This document shows positions 1-7,838 of a stretch of DNA of 64,000 nt, piece by piece. The notes beneath the pieces are model-generated. The model was not told the origin of the DNA. It did no database searches and saw only the letters and a program-made list of their open reading frames with translations. How positions within the stretch are numbered: the first letter of the stretch is position 1; each line of letters begins with the position of its first letter. The stretch comes from Clostridia bacterium (lineage in GTDB: Bacteria; Bacillota; Clostridia; Christensenellales; Aristaeellaceae), in NCBI GenBank assembly GCA_017410455.1, contig JAFQQT010000080.1, positions 1 through 64,000 on the forward strand. The letters run 5' to 3'. The translations under genes and the position numbers were made by a program.

Positions 1-587
1 AGAACTACGACGTGTCCTCCGCGCAGATCCTCATCCCCGCCACGGAGATCTCCGAGCAGCTCTCCACCGCCTCCAAGGAGGCCAGCGGCACCGGCAACAG
101 GAAGTACATGATGAACGGCGCCGTCACCATCGGCACCATGGACGGCGCGAATGTGGAGATTTCCCAGCAGGTCGGCCTGGACAACATCTACATCTTCGGC
201 ATGCGCTCCGACACGGTGCTGGACATGTACCGCGAGCGCAGCTACAACCCCATGTCCATCTTCGAGACCAACGCTGAGCTCCGCCTGGCGCTGACCCAGA
301 TGATCGACGGCACGGTGATGCCCGAGGCCCCCGGCGCCCTGCAGGACCTGTACCACAGCCTGCTCATCGGCGAATACGGCGGCATGGGCGACCCCTACTT
401 CGTGCTCAAGGACTTCGGCTCCTACTCCATGGCCCAGCGCCGCATCGACGCCGACTACGCCGACCGCGACAAGTGGCTCCGCATGGCCGTCATCAACACC
501 GCCATGTCCGGCGTGTTCTCTTCCGACCGCACCATCCGCGAGTACAACGATACCATCTGGCATCTGGAGCCCCTCCAGCGCCACTGA
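1..587 (+). CDS. glgP: Glycogen/maltodextrin phosphorylase, C-terminal part
   Basis: Phosphorolysis of alpha-1,4-glucans to glucose-1-phosphate in the cytosol. Only the last ~195 residues are in the window; the reading frame is open from base 3 and the start lies to the left. The stretch EASGTGNRKYMMNG carries the lysine that forms the Schiff base with pyridoxal phosphate in this family, followed by GAVTIGTMDGANVEI, a phosphorylase signature. The C-terminal part (SVFSSDRTIREY type) also matches glycogen phosphorylases. An intrinsic terminator follows at 613-646, and the next gene is a GH13 alpha-glucan enzyme, so the pair makes sense as starch or glycogen use. The family assignment is firm; whether it acts on glycogen or imported maltodextrin cannot be told here. 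Confidence 0.95.
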   Translation, partial: NYDVSSAQILIPATEISEQLSTASKEASGTGNRKYMMNGAVTIGTMDGANVEISQQVGLDNIYIFGMRSDTVLDMYRERSYNPMSIFETNAELRLALTQMIDGTVMPEAPGALQDLYHSLLIGEYGGMGDPYFVLKDFGSYSMAQRRIDADYADRDKWLRMAVINTAMSGVFSSDRTIREYNDTIWHLEPLQRH

Positions 588-612
588 GGATGATATCTCC
601 CCCTGAATCCCC

Positions 613-646
613 GCCCGGACATCGCTCCGTCCCTGTCCGGGCTTTT
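613..646 (+). terminator. Intrinsic terminator after glgP
   Basis: Nine-bp perfect stem GCCCGGACA (613-621) / TGTCCGGGC (634-642) with a 12-nt loop, followed by TTTT. Confidence 0.85.
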
Positions 647-659
647 CCATAGGCATCAG

Positions 660-673
660 TGAAAACGTTTTCA
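660..673. promoter_or_regulatory. LacI-family operator palindrome (MalR/CcpA type)
   Basis: A perfect 14-bp palindrome TGAAAACGTTTTCA lies 49 bp before the GH13 start. The central AACGTT and length are typical of LacI-family operators such as MalR sites and CcpA cre boxes. No LacI-family gene is in the window, so the binding protein is not identified. Confidence 0.7.
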
Positions 674-722
674 CCATCGTATCAAGGCTCTCAACACCGA
701 CATAGTAAGGACTGATCCTGCG

Positions 723-2489
723 ATGATGCTCCACGACTCCCACAACCCCGCATTCCGCACGCCTGCCGGCCCCGTGCCCACCGGCACGGCCGTGACCATC
801 CGCTTCGCCTGCGACGAGGCCACCTCCGTTATCCTGCGTACCTGGCAGGATGAGGAGCTGTGCTACAGCATGGTCAGCGACGCCCCTGGCCACTGGCAGG
901 CGACCATCACCATGCCCGAAAAGCCATGCCTGTTCTGGTATTCCTTCATCATCTACCGCAAGGATGGCCGCACCCTGCGCTATGGCAACGCTTATGACCG
1001 GCTGGGCGGCGAGGGCGCGGTGTATGAGAAGGGCCAGGCGGAATCCTTCCAGATCACCGTGTACGACAGGGACTTCACCACCCCCGCCTGCATCCACGGC
1101 GCGAACATCTACCAGATCTTCCCCGACCGCTTCTGGCGCGGGAAGACCGCATCCGTGGACGACCGCACCGACCGCTACGTCCATGAAACCTGGGACGAAG
1201 AGATGATCTCCGTGGGTGACATGCGCGGCGGCAAGTATCAGGAGCTGGACTTCTTCGGCGGCAACCTGATGGGCATTGTGGAGAAGCTCCCCTACCTCAG
1301 GGGCCTGGGCGTGGATATCATCTACCTCAACCCCATCTTCCGCGCCCGCTCCAACCACCGCTACGATACCGGCGACTACACGCAGATCGACCCCCTCTGC
1401 GGCACGGAGGAGGAGTTCCGCACCCTGTGCGCGGAGGCCAGGAAGCTGGGCATGCATGTGCTGCTGGACGGCGTTTTTTCCCACACGGGCGAGGACAGCC
1501 TCTACTTCAACCACTTCGGCCACTACCCCACCCTGGGTGCTTATCAGGGCGAGTCCAGCCCCTATTACGACTGGTACACCTTCAAGCACTTCCCGGAGGA
1601 CTACCGCGCCTGGTGGGGCATCCTGAGCCTGCCCGAGCTGCGCAAGGACAACCCCGCCTATCAGGACTTCATGTTCCACGATGACACGGGCGTCGTGCCC
1701 CGGTGGATCACCGCGGGCGCCTGCGGCTGGCGGCTGGACGTGGCGGACGAGCTGCCTATGGACTTCCTGCGCAAGCTGCGCATCGCCGCCCACAAGGCCA
1801 ACCCCGACGCCGTGGTGCTGGGTGAAGTGTGGGAGGACGCCTCCAACAAGGTGGCCTACGGCGAGATGCGCTGCTACTGCACCGGCGACACGCTGGATTC
1901 CGTCATGAACTACCCCCTGCGCGAGGCCATCATCGCCTTCGTCACCGGCCGCGCCTCCGCCCGCGACCTGGTGCGCCTCGTCCGCCATCAGGCCGAGGTG
2001 TACCCCGCGCCCTTCCGCTACTCCCTGATGAACCTGGTGGGCAGCCACGACCGCACCCGTGTGCTGAACATGCTCTGCGGCGCGGAACATGCTGAACTCA
2101 GCAAAGCCGATCAGCAGCACGTTCACCTCACTACGGACGAATACGCCCTGGCCGTCAGGCGCTACAGGATGTGCATCGACCTGCTCTGCGCCCTGCCCGG
2201 CTGCCCCACCATCTACTACGGCGACGAAGCCGGCCTCACCGGCTGCCAGGATCCCTGGAACCGCCGTCCCTTCCCCTGGGGCCGCGAGGACAAGGCCCTG
2301 CAGCAGTTCGTCGCCAACAAGCTGACCCATCGCCAGCGCAGCGACGTGCTCCGCTTCGGCCTGTGCAGCATTGACGCCGCCGATGACGACACAGTCACCA
2401 TCACCCGCTACATGGATGGCGGCCTGGATGCCCTGGGTCAGCCCACCGCCTGCACCACCCGCGAGGTCATCACCGTTTGCCGGAAGTGA
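723..2489 (+). CDS. GH13 alpha-glucan hydrolase (neopullulanase/maltogenic amylase-like)
   Basis: Predicted cytosolic alpha-amylase superfamily enzyme of 588 residues acting on alpha-1,4 (and perhaps alpha-1,6) linked oligosaccharides. Residues ~1-115 look like the beta-sandwich N-terminal domain found in neopullulanase-like GH13 proteins, and the barrel follows. All four conserved regions are visible: LLDGVFSHTG (region I), GWRLDVAD with the nucleophile Asp339, VVLGEVWED with the acid Glu368, and VGSHDRTR with the transition-state Asp443. There is no signal peptide, which fits intracellular maltodextrin breakdown beside glgP. AAGGA at 707-711 precedes two adjacent ATGs (723, 726); either may be used. 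A LacI-type palindrome upstream suggests control by maltose or carbon catabolite signals. Exact product specificity is inferred only. Confidence 0.9.
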   Translation: MMLHDSHNPAFRTPAGPVPTGTAVTIRFACDEATSVILRTWQDEELCYSMVSDAPGHWQATITMPEKPCLFWYSFIIYRKDGRTLRYGNAYDRLGGEGAVYEKGQAESFQITVYDRDFTTPACIHGANIYQIFPDRFWRGKTASVDDRTDRYVHETWDEEMISVGDMRGGKYQELDFFGGNLMGIVEKLPYLRGLGVDIIYLNPIFRARSNHRYDTGDYTQIDPLCGTEEEFRTLCAEARKLGMHVLLDGVFSHTGEDSLYFNHFGHYPTLGAYQGESSPYYDWYTFKHFPEDYRAWWGILSLPELRKDNPAYQDFMFHDDTGVVPRWITAGACGWRLDVADELPMDFLRKLRIAAHKANPDAVVLGEVWEDASNKVAYGEMRCYCTGDTLDSVMNYPLREAIIAFVTGRASARDLVRLVRHQAEVYPAPFRYSLMNLVGSHDRTRVLNMLCGAEHAELSKADQQHVHLTTDEYALAVRRYRMCIDLLCALPGCPTIYYGDEAGLTGCQDPWNRRPFPWGREDKALQQFVANKLTHRQRSDVLRFGLCSIDAADDDTVTITRYMDGGLDALGQPTACTTREVITVCRK

Positions 2490-2499
2490 TCCGCGCTTG

Positions 2500-2529
2500 C
2501 AGCGTCTGCCCTGCGCAGGCGCTGTTTTT
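2500..2529 (+). terminator. Intrinsic terminator after GH13 gene
   Basis: Ten-bp stem CAGCGTCTGC / GCAGGCGCTG (one G-U pair), 5-nt loop, then TTTTT. Confidence 0.85.
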
Positions 2530-2646
2530 CGTATAGCCCCGCGCATCGCTTCACATGATGATAATGCCGCCTGCGCTGAAACAAAAAACATCCGTCGATC
2601 CCGTTTCAGCCTACCATTTTGATGGTATATAATTCATGTCAGATTC

Positions 2647-2676
2647 TTGACATTCCTGTCCATAACGTGGTATTAT
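2647..2676 (+). promoter_or_regulatory. Sigma-A promoter of the Fe-S cassette
   Basis: TTGACA at 2647-2652, 18-bp spacer, TATTAT at 2671-2676. It lies inside an upstream in-frame extension of the ATPase frame, which argues that translation begins at 2724 and not earlier. Confidence 0.85.
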
Positions 2677-2680
2677 GTAT

Positions 2681-2700
2681 GTTGGACTGTTATGTCCTAC
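2681..2700. promoter_or_regulatory. Candidate repressor operator over the start site of the Fe-S cassette
   Basis: Dyad GTTGGAC (2681-2687) - 6 bp - GTCCTAC (2694-2700), six of seven positions symmetrical, directly after the -10 box and so across the expected transcription start. Position and size fit an Rrf2/IscR-type Fe-S sensing repressor, but that is inference. Confidence 0.5.
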
Positions 2701-2723
2701 CCAACAGAACCGAGGTAAAAGCC

Positions 2724-3467
2724 ATGCTTGAGATTCGCAACCTCTCCTTCGCCGTGCCCGGGGAAGCGGCGGAAAAGGAGATCATCCACGATATATCCCT
2801 CACCATCGGCAAGGGGAAATTCGTCGTCATCACCGGCCCCAACGGCGGCGGCAAGTCCACCCTGGCCAAGCTGATCGCCGGCATCGAGAAGCCCACCAGC
2901 GGCCAGATCCTGCTGGGCGGCGAGGACATCACCGGCAAGTCCATCACCGAGCGCGCACACCTGGGCGTCAGCTACGCCTTCCAGCAGCCGGTGAAGTTCA
3001 AGGGCATCCGCGTGATCGACCTGCTGCGCATCGCCAGCAGGAAGAAGATGAGCGTGGGCGACGCCTGCGCGTACCTGAGCGAAGTGGGCCTGTGCGCCCG
3101 CGATTACATCGACCGCGAGGTGAACGGGAGCCTCTCCGGCGGCGAGCTCAAGCGCATTGAGATCGCCACGGTTCTGGCTCGCGGCACGGTGCTCTCCGTG
3201 TTCGACGAGCCCGAGGCCGGCATCGACCTGTGGAGCTTCAAGAGCCTCATCGAGGTCTTCGAGCGCATGCGCAAGGCCAACTCCGACCGCACGATCCTCG
3301 TCATCAGCCATCAGGAGCGGATCCTGAACATCGCCGACGAGATCATCGTGCTGGGCGCGGGCAGCATCATCGGCCACGGCAGCCGCGAGGAGATCCTGCC
3401 CACGCTCCTGGGCACCAGCGCCGCCATCAACGCCTGCGGCCAGCTCACGAAGGGAGGCGACCAGTGA
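2724..3467 (+). CDS. Fe-S cluster assembly ATPase, SufC/SmsC type
   Basis: Cytosolic ABC-type ATPase of 247 residues that powers a SufB-like scaffold in Fe-S cluster assembly. Walker A GPNGGGKST is at residues 38-46, the signature SLSGGELKRIEIA in the middle, and Walker B with FDEPEAGID follows; the EPEAGID wording and the REEI tail are typical of SufC proteins. Start chosen at 2724 because GAGG at 2712-2715 is well placed and a consensus promoter ends at 2676. The stop overlaps the start of the next gene (TGATG), so the pair is translationally coupled. No sufS, sufU, sufD or sufE lies nearby, which suggests the two-gene minimal SUF-like (SMS) form. Confidence 0.9.
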   Translation: MLEIRNLSFAVPGEAAEKEIIHDISLTIGKGKFVVITGPNGGGKSTLAKLIAGIEKPTSGQILLGGEDITGKSITERAHLGVSYAFQQPVKFKGIRVIDLLRIASRKKMSVGDACAYLSEVGLCARDYIDREVNGSLSGGELKRIEIATVLARGTVLSVFDEPEAGIDLWSFKSLIEVFERMRKANSDRTILVISHQERILNIADEIIVLGAGSIIGHGSREEILPTLLGTSAAINACGQLTKGGDQ

Positions 3468-4384
3468 TGGATGCGATCCAGAAGCAGATTCTCATGGAGG
3501 TTGCGGGTCTGGAGAGCGTACCCCACGGCGCGTACAACATCCGCACCAACGGCCAGTCCACCGCCCGCAGCGTCACGGCCAACATCGATATCGTCTCCAA
3601 GGCCGACGGTTCCGGCATCGACGTCATCATCAAGCCCGGCACCGTGGGCGAGAGCGTGCACATCCCCGTGATCCTCTCCGAGGCGGGCCTGAAGGAGGTC
3701 GTCTACAACGACTTCCACATCGGCGAGGGCTGCGATGTGGTCATCATCGCCGGCTGCGGCATCCACAACTGCGGCACGCAGGACTCCGAGCACGACGGCA
3801 TCCACCGCTTCTTCGTGGCCCCCAACGCCCGGGTGAAGTATGTGGAGAAGCATGTGGGCGCCGGCGATGGCGCGGGCAAGCGCATCCTCAACCCCGTCAC
3901 CGAGGTGCACATGGCCGAAGGCAGCGCCATGGAGATGGAGATGGTGCAGATCAAGGGCGTGGACAGCACCAACCGCGTCACCACCGCGGACCTGGCCGCC
4001 GGCGCAAGCCTGGTCGTCCGCGAGAGGCTGATGACCCACGGCGATCAGGTGGCCATCAGCAGCTATGTGGTGGACCTCAACGGCGATGGCGCTTCCACGG
4101 ACGTGGTGAGCCGCTCCGTCGCCCGCGACCGCAGCTATCAGAAGTTCGACAGCAAGATCACCGGCAACGCCGCCTGCACCGGCCACACCGAGTGCGACGC
4201 CATCATCATGGATGATGCGCACATCCTGGCCATCCCCCAGCTGGAGGCGCAGAACATCGACGCCGCGCTGATCCACGAGGCCGCCATCGGCAAGATCGCC
4301 GGCGAGCAGATCATCAAGCTCATGACCCTGGGCCTGACCGAGGCCGAGGCCGAGGAGCAGATCATCAGCGGCTTCCTCAAGTAA
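3467..4384 (+). CDS. SufB/SufD-like Fe-S scaffold, minimal-system (SmsB) type
   Basis: Scaffold partner of the preceding ATPase, 305 residues, much shorter than E. coli SufB (~495) or SufD (~420). The beta-helix core contains AGCGIHNCGTQDSEHDG and the C-terminal helical part reads IHEAAIGKIAGEQ, aligning with the HGATIGK segment of SufB. The position of the SufB active Cys just before that His is Leu here, while Cys residues occur in the AGCGIHNCG segment instead. These traits match the SmsB class described for minimal SUF-like systems. The ATG at 3467 overlaps the smsC stop by one base. A terminator follows at 4403. Role in Fe-S assembly is well supported; SMS rather than truncated SUF is my inference. 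Confidence 0.85.
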   Translation: MDAIQKQILMEVAGLESVPHGAYNIRTNGQSTARSVTANIDIVSKADGSGIDVIIKPGTVGESVHIPVILSEAGLKEVVYNDFHIGEGCDVVIIAGCGIHNCGTQDSEHDGIHRFFVAPNARVKYVEKHVGAGDGAGKRILNPVTEVHMAEGSAMEMEMVQIKGVDSTNRVTTADLAAGASLVVRERLMTHGDQVAISSYVVDLNGDGASTDVVSRSVARDRSYQKFDSKITGNAACTGHTECDAIIMDDAHILAIPQLEAQNIDAALIHEAAIGKIAGEQIIKLMTLGLTEAEAEEQIISGFLK

Positions 4385-4402
4385 TCCATAACCGACACAC
4401 AA

Positions 4403-4447
4403 AACCCCGGCAGCACCTGCGCTTTGCAGAAGCTGCCGGGGTTCTTT
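4403..4447. terminator. Bidirectional terminator between smsB and xylanase
   Basis: Twelve-bp perfect stem AACCCCGGCAGC (4403-4414) / GCTGCCGGGGTT (4432-4443) with T-rich flanks on both strands, between convergent genes. Confidence 0.85.
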
Positions 4448-4462
4448 ATGCAATTTGCGGGA

Positions 4463-5686
4463 TCAGTCCGCTGCCAGCTCCGCATGCACGAGCCTGAAGG
4501 CTTCCTTCACCTTGCACTGCCAGCCGAAGAGGCCGCCGTAGGTGCCGTTCATCTTGTAGCCGTAGCTCGAAGAGGACACATAGGGCGTGTCCACCAGACC
4601 CCAGATGGAAACGCTGGTCAGGATCGGCTCCTCCAGTCCGCGGTTGATGCTCTTGAACACCTTGAACAGCTTCTGGTAGAACTCGCCGTGCTTCTGCTCC
4701 AGGGAGCTGTCGTAGTTGCGCACAGCCATCTCCGTCAGCTGCACCTCAACGCCCAGCTCATCGTGGAACATGAGGATGCTCTTCTTGATGTCGTTCAGGT
4801 TGCTCTCCTTCATGCAGCCGCTCTGGGTGCCGTAGCCGCCGATGTAGCCCTGCATGCCCACGCCGTTGCACAGCTGGCGGGGATTGCCGTTCTCATCCAT
4901 GGCGAAGGCGTTGATGCTCTTCACCAGCTCAATGGCCGCTTCGCGCTTGCCCATGTGGAACATGTTGTAATCGTTGTAGAACAGGGTGATGTCCGCGCCC
5001 AGCAGGTCCACGGTGTCCGCCGCGTAGAGGAAGGCGTACTCCACATAGTCCGGGCCCACGTACTCATAGAAGGGGTTGGCGCTGCCGGAGCGCATCGTGC
5101 GCACATGGCGGGGATCATCCGCCTTGTATTCGCTGGCGCTGTCGCCCACGGCCTCGTTCACCACATCCCAGCAGTACACCACGCCGGGGTACTTGTCCTC
5201 AAAGTGGCAGATGACGTCCTCGATGTAGCTCCTCATGCGCAGCAGCATCGTTTCGCGGCTGGCGATGGGCTTGGAGGTGTCGTATCCCTCGTGGAAGAAC
5301 CACTGGGGCATGTAGGCGTCCCACACCAGCACATGGCCTCGCACCTTCAGGCCGTTCTTCATCGCCCACTCGACCATCTTGTCGGCCTTTTCGTAGTTCA
5401 TGCAGGGCATGCCGTCGGTGCTGTTCTGGCAGGCCCTCTGATCCAGCAGCGAGTAGGCCTTCAGCTCGTTGGTGGGGGTGACGGTGTCAAAGTGGTGCTT
5501 CACCGTCATCAGGTAGATGGGATCCGCCATCTGCTCATAGCCCAGCGCAGCGCCCAGCGTGAAACCATTGTCCACGCTCAGCTCCTTCAGGGGCGTGTAA
5601 TCCCGCACGCCGGGTTCATCCGCAAATGCGCTCAGGCCAGTCAGCGCCAGCAGCGCAGCGAGGGTCAACGTGATCATCCTTTTCAT
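4463..5686 (-). CDS. Secreted GH10 endo-beta-1,4-xylanase
   Basis: Cleaves xylan backbones outside the cell. 407 residues: signal peptide MKRMITLTLAALLALTGLSAFA, then a single GH10 barrel. The acid/base Glu178 is in CWDVVNEAV and the nucleophile Glu319 in VQLTEMAV; KVRGHVLVW is the usual GH10 strand-3 motif. There is no carbohydrate-binding module or dockerin. Start at 5686 (ATG) was chosen because AAGGAG lies at 5696-5701 and the signal peptide begins there; longer in-frame extensions run through the promoter. Its own promoter is at 5730-5758, with a palindrome over the -35 box. It ends convergently with smsB at a shared terminator. Confidence 0.95.
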   Translation of the reverse strand: MKRMITLTLAALLALTGLSAFADEPGVRDYTPLKELSVDNGFTLGAALGYEQMADPIYLMTVKHHFDTVTPTNELKAYSLLDQRACQNSTDGMPCMNYEKADKMVEWAMKNGLKVRGHVLVWDAYMPQWFFHEGYDTSKPIASRETMLLRMRSYIEDVICHFEDKYPGVVYCWDVVNEAVGDSASEYKADDPRHVRTMRSGSANPFYEYVGPDYVEYAFLYAADTVDLLGADITLFYNDYNMFHMGKREAAIELVKSINAFAMDENGNPRQLCNGVGMQGYIGGYGTQSGCMKESNLNDIKKSILMFHDELGVEVQLTEMAVRNYDSSLEQKHGEFYQKLFKVFKSINRGLEEPILTSVSIWGLVDTPYVSSSSYGYKMNGTYGGLFGWQCKVKEAFRLVHAELAAD

Positions 5687-5729
5687 CCGAATCCGCTCCT
5701 TCCCTGTTGCAAAAGGTTCATTTTTTTCC

Positions 5730-5759
5730 ATTTTAGCATACACCCGTGTTGTATACAAC
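5730..5759 (-). promoter_or_regulatory. Xylanase promoter with GTTGTATACAAC operator
   Basis: On the minus strand TTGTAT (5753-5758), 17-bp spacer, TAAAAT (5730-5735). A perfect 12-bp palindrome GTTGTATACAAC (5748-5759) covers the -35 box. A near-identical palindrome lies in the exporter promoter at 44315-44326, suggesting a common regulator, possibly GntR-like. Confidence 0.6.
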
Positions 5760-5827
5760 GCAAATCATGGCACGTTATGCTCACTTTTTGCACAGCGGAT
5801 CGCAGACTTTGCCATCAATGGCACATC

Positions 5828-5859
5828 AAAACGGGGACAGGCTTCGCAGCCTGCCCCCG
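5828..5859 (-). terminator. Terminator of the cohesin-like repeat gene
   Basis: Stem CGGGGACAGGC (5832-5842) / GCCTGCCCCCG (5849-5859), ten of eleven pairs, followed on the minus strand by TTTT (5828-5831). Confidence 0.75.
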
Positions 5860-5879
5860 CGGGGATTCTCGTGTGGATA

Positions 5880-7661
5880 TTACTCGGCAACCGGCACATA
5901 CAGCGCCAGCTCGGTCATGATGGCAGTCACGGACACGACTTCCTCACCATTGCGGATCTCAGCGGCAAAGGACTCGCCGTCCACGATGAACACATAGCTC
6001 GCATCCTCGGCAGTCACCAGAGCGGTCACCTCGGGCAGGTCGAACATGGCCATGGGGATCTCCAGGCGGATCTCGCCAACAACGAAGAGGACGGTCTCAA
6101 CCTTGCGGGCCTTCAGCTCATCCAGCAGCTCCAGGGAGATGACCAGCTTGCGCAGCGTGTAGGCGCCATCCGCATCGGCAGCGGCGATGACGCTCATCAC
6201 GCCATCTTCCTGCTCCAGCGTGTACTCAACGGCCACGTCCTCAGCATTGAAGACGATCTCGCCGAGGTCGCTGTCCAGGCGCGGCACGTAGTTGTCGCTG
6301 TAGTAGTAGTCACAGTTGCGGCAGACGTGCATGTCGGAACCGATCTTCTCCATGGTGGGAGCCACCGTGTAGGTGCGGAAGTCATGGCCATTGGCAGGAA
6401 TCTCTTCCTGAGGAACGGTCATCTCACCGCACACGGTGCACTGCTTGCCAGCGGTCAGGCCGGTCTCGGTGCAGTTGGGAGCCACGGCAGCCACATCGAC
6501 TTCCTTGTGGCCCAGCGCAGCAACGGTCTCCTGAGCGACCAGGATCTCGCCGCAGACGTCACAGTGGGCGCCCTCGGTCAGGCCAGTCTCGGTGCAGGTG
6601 GGGGCAACCGCAGCGTCAACCACAGCCGTGTGGCCCAGCGCAGCAACGGTCTCCTGAGCAACCAGAATCTCGCCGCACACGGTGCACTTCTTGCCCTCGG
6701 TCAGGCCGGTCTCGGTGCAGGTCGCGTCAACGGCGGGGATGATCTCCTCGGTGTGGCCCAGCGCAGCGACGGTCTCCTGCGCAACCAGGATCTCGCCGCA
6801 CACGGTGCACTTCTTGCCCTCGGTCAGGCCGGTCTCGGTGCAGGTCGCGTCAACAGCGGGGATGACTTCCTCGGTGTGGCCCAGCGCAGCGACAGTCTCC
6901 TGAGCAACCAGGATCTCGCCGCACACGGTGCACTTCTTGCCCTCAGTCAGGCCGGTCTCGGTGCAGGTCGCGTCAACGGCGGGGATGATCTCCTCGGTGT
7001 GGCCCAGCGCAGCGATGAACTCAGGCGTAGTCAGGACGATGCCGCAAACGGAGCAGTCCGTGCCGTCGGTCACGCCGGGCAGGGTGCAGGTCGCAGCGGT
7101 GCCGGGGATCACGCGCTCAGTATGGCCGTTGGCGGGAATCTCAGTCTGCGCAACAACGACTTCGCCGCACAGCACGCACTTCTGGCCCTCGGTCAGGCCG
7201 GTCTCGGTGCAGGTGGGAGCCTTGCCGGCGATCGCCTGCGTGGTGCCGTGGGTGCACTCGTCACGCACGACCACGACGCTGGCGCCGCTCAGGCTGCAGG
7301 AGGTCGTATTCTGGGAGCTGTCAACACAGATGCCAGCGCTCAGTCTGATATTGTAAGTACCAGCGGGGGCGCTGTCCAGCACCCTGAAGGTATAGGTGAA
7401 GGTGGCGCTGGTGATGGGCGTGGTGGCCGCCATGTTGATGCTGTTCTTGCCAGCAGCAACGAAAGCGCCGGGCGCGGACCCGGAAGAGGAAACATACTGG
7501 AGCACGGATTCATTGTAGCTCACACCCAGCGTGACCGCGCAGGCGGTGGAGCTGCTGAAGCTCATGGTAACGGTCACCGTGTCGCCGGGCGCAGCAGCAA
7601 AAGCAACCGCAGCGCTCAGCAGCATGGCCAGCACCAGAATGGCACTAACAAGTTTCTTCAT
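5880..7661 (-). CDS. Secreted protein: cohesin-like domain plus seven Cys/His repeats
   Basis: Not assigned to a known function. 593 residues: signal peptide (1-~22), an all-beta domain (~24-133) starting PGDTVTVTMSF and ending GTYNIRLSAG ... GASVVVV that resembles cohesins and related adhesion domains, then seven ~41-residue repeats (about 137-426). A repeat reads GH-x10-TCTETGLTEGxxCxVCGE, so each unit offers three Cys and a His, able to bind zinc or form disulfides. Units three to five are almost identical. The C-terminal ~165 residues are acidic, non-repetitive and end ELALYVPVAE. Start at 7661 follows AAAGGA and gives a clean signal peptide. It lies downstream of a dockerin protein with the same repeats, so the two may bind each other or a common surface. 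The cohesin assignment rests on pattern only. Confidence 0.75.
   Translation of the reverse strand: MKKLVSAILVLAMLLSAAVAFAAAPGDTVTVTMSFSSSTACAVTLGVSYNESVLQYVSSSGSAPGAFVAAGKNSINMAATTPITSATFTYTFRVLDSAPAGTYNIRLSAGICVDSSQNTTSCSLSGASVVVVRDECTHGTTQAIAGKAPTCTETGLTEGQKCVLCGEVVVAQTEIPANGHTERVIPGTAATCTLPGVTDGTDCSVCGIVLTTPEFIAALGHTEEIIPAVDATCTETGLTEGKKCTVCGEILVAQETVAALGHTEEVIPAVDATCTETGLTEGKKCTVCGEILVAQETVAALGHTEEIIPAVDATCTETGLTEGKKCTVCGEILVAQETVAALGHTAVVDAAVAPTCTETGLTEGAHCDVCGEILVAQETVAALGHKEVDVAAVAPNCTETGLTAGKQCTVCGEMTVPQEEIPANGHDFRTYTVAPTMEKIGSDMHVCRNCDYYYSDNYVPRLDSDLGEIVFNAEDVAVEYTLEQEDGVMSVIAAADADGAYTLRKLVISLELLDELKARKVETVLFVVGEIRLEIPMAMFDLPEVTALVTAEDASYVFIVDGESFAAEIRNGEEVVSVTAIMTELALYVPVAE
6384..7253 (-). 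repeat. Seven tandem Cys/His-knuckle coding repeats
   Basis: Repeat unit is 41 codons (123 bp) where regular. The three units at 6636-7004 differ by only a few bases, which points to recent tandem duplication; outer units have diverged. Confidence 0.85.
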
Positions 7662-7690
7662 GTTCTGTCGTCCTTTCTCAGGCATAAACG

Positions 7691-7802
7691 AAATGTGCAT
7701 TGGCGCTGTTTACACGCTCGACGCCAAAGCATCACCCATGGGCACAATGAGCACAACACCCATCGTGCCCATGGAGCGATAATCAGTCACCAATGCACAA
7801 AT
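7691..7802. repeat. Nested inverted repeat between the two Cys-repeat genes
   Basis: Outer arms AAATGTGCATTGG (7691-7703) and CCAATGCACAAAT (7790-7802) match over ten bases; inner arms CCATGGGCAC (7736-7745) and GTGCCCATGG (7765-7774) are a perfect 10-bp pair. No T-run follows, so it is not a plain terminator. It could form a long hairpin in the leader of the cohesin-like gene. Confidence 0.6.
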
Positions 7803-7838
7803 GTCACAGAGTGATCACAGGATCGGAGATGGTCCGCC

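Noticed and set aside
2619..2723. Upstream extension of the SufC-like frame
   Set aside because: A consensus promoter and dyad lie within it and the best ribosome site is at 2712-2715.
6384..7253. DNA-level mobile repeat or CRISPR in the xylanase-side region
   Set aside because: The periodicity is explained by the protein repeat; it keeps the reading frame throughout.
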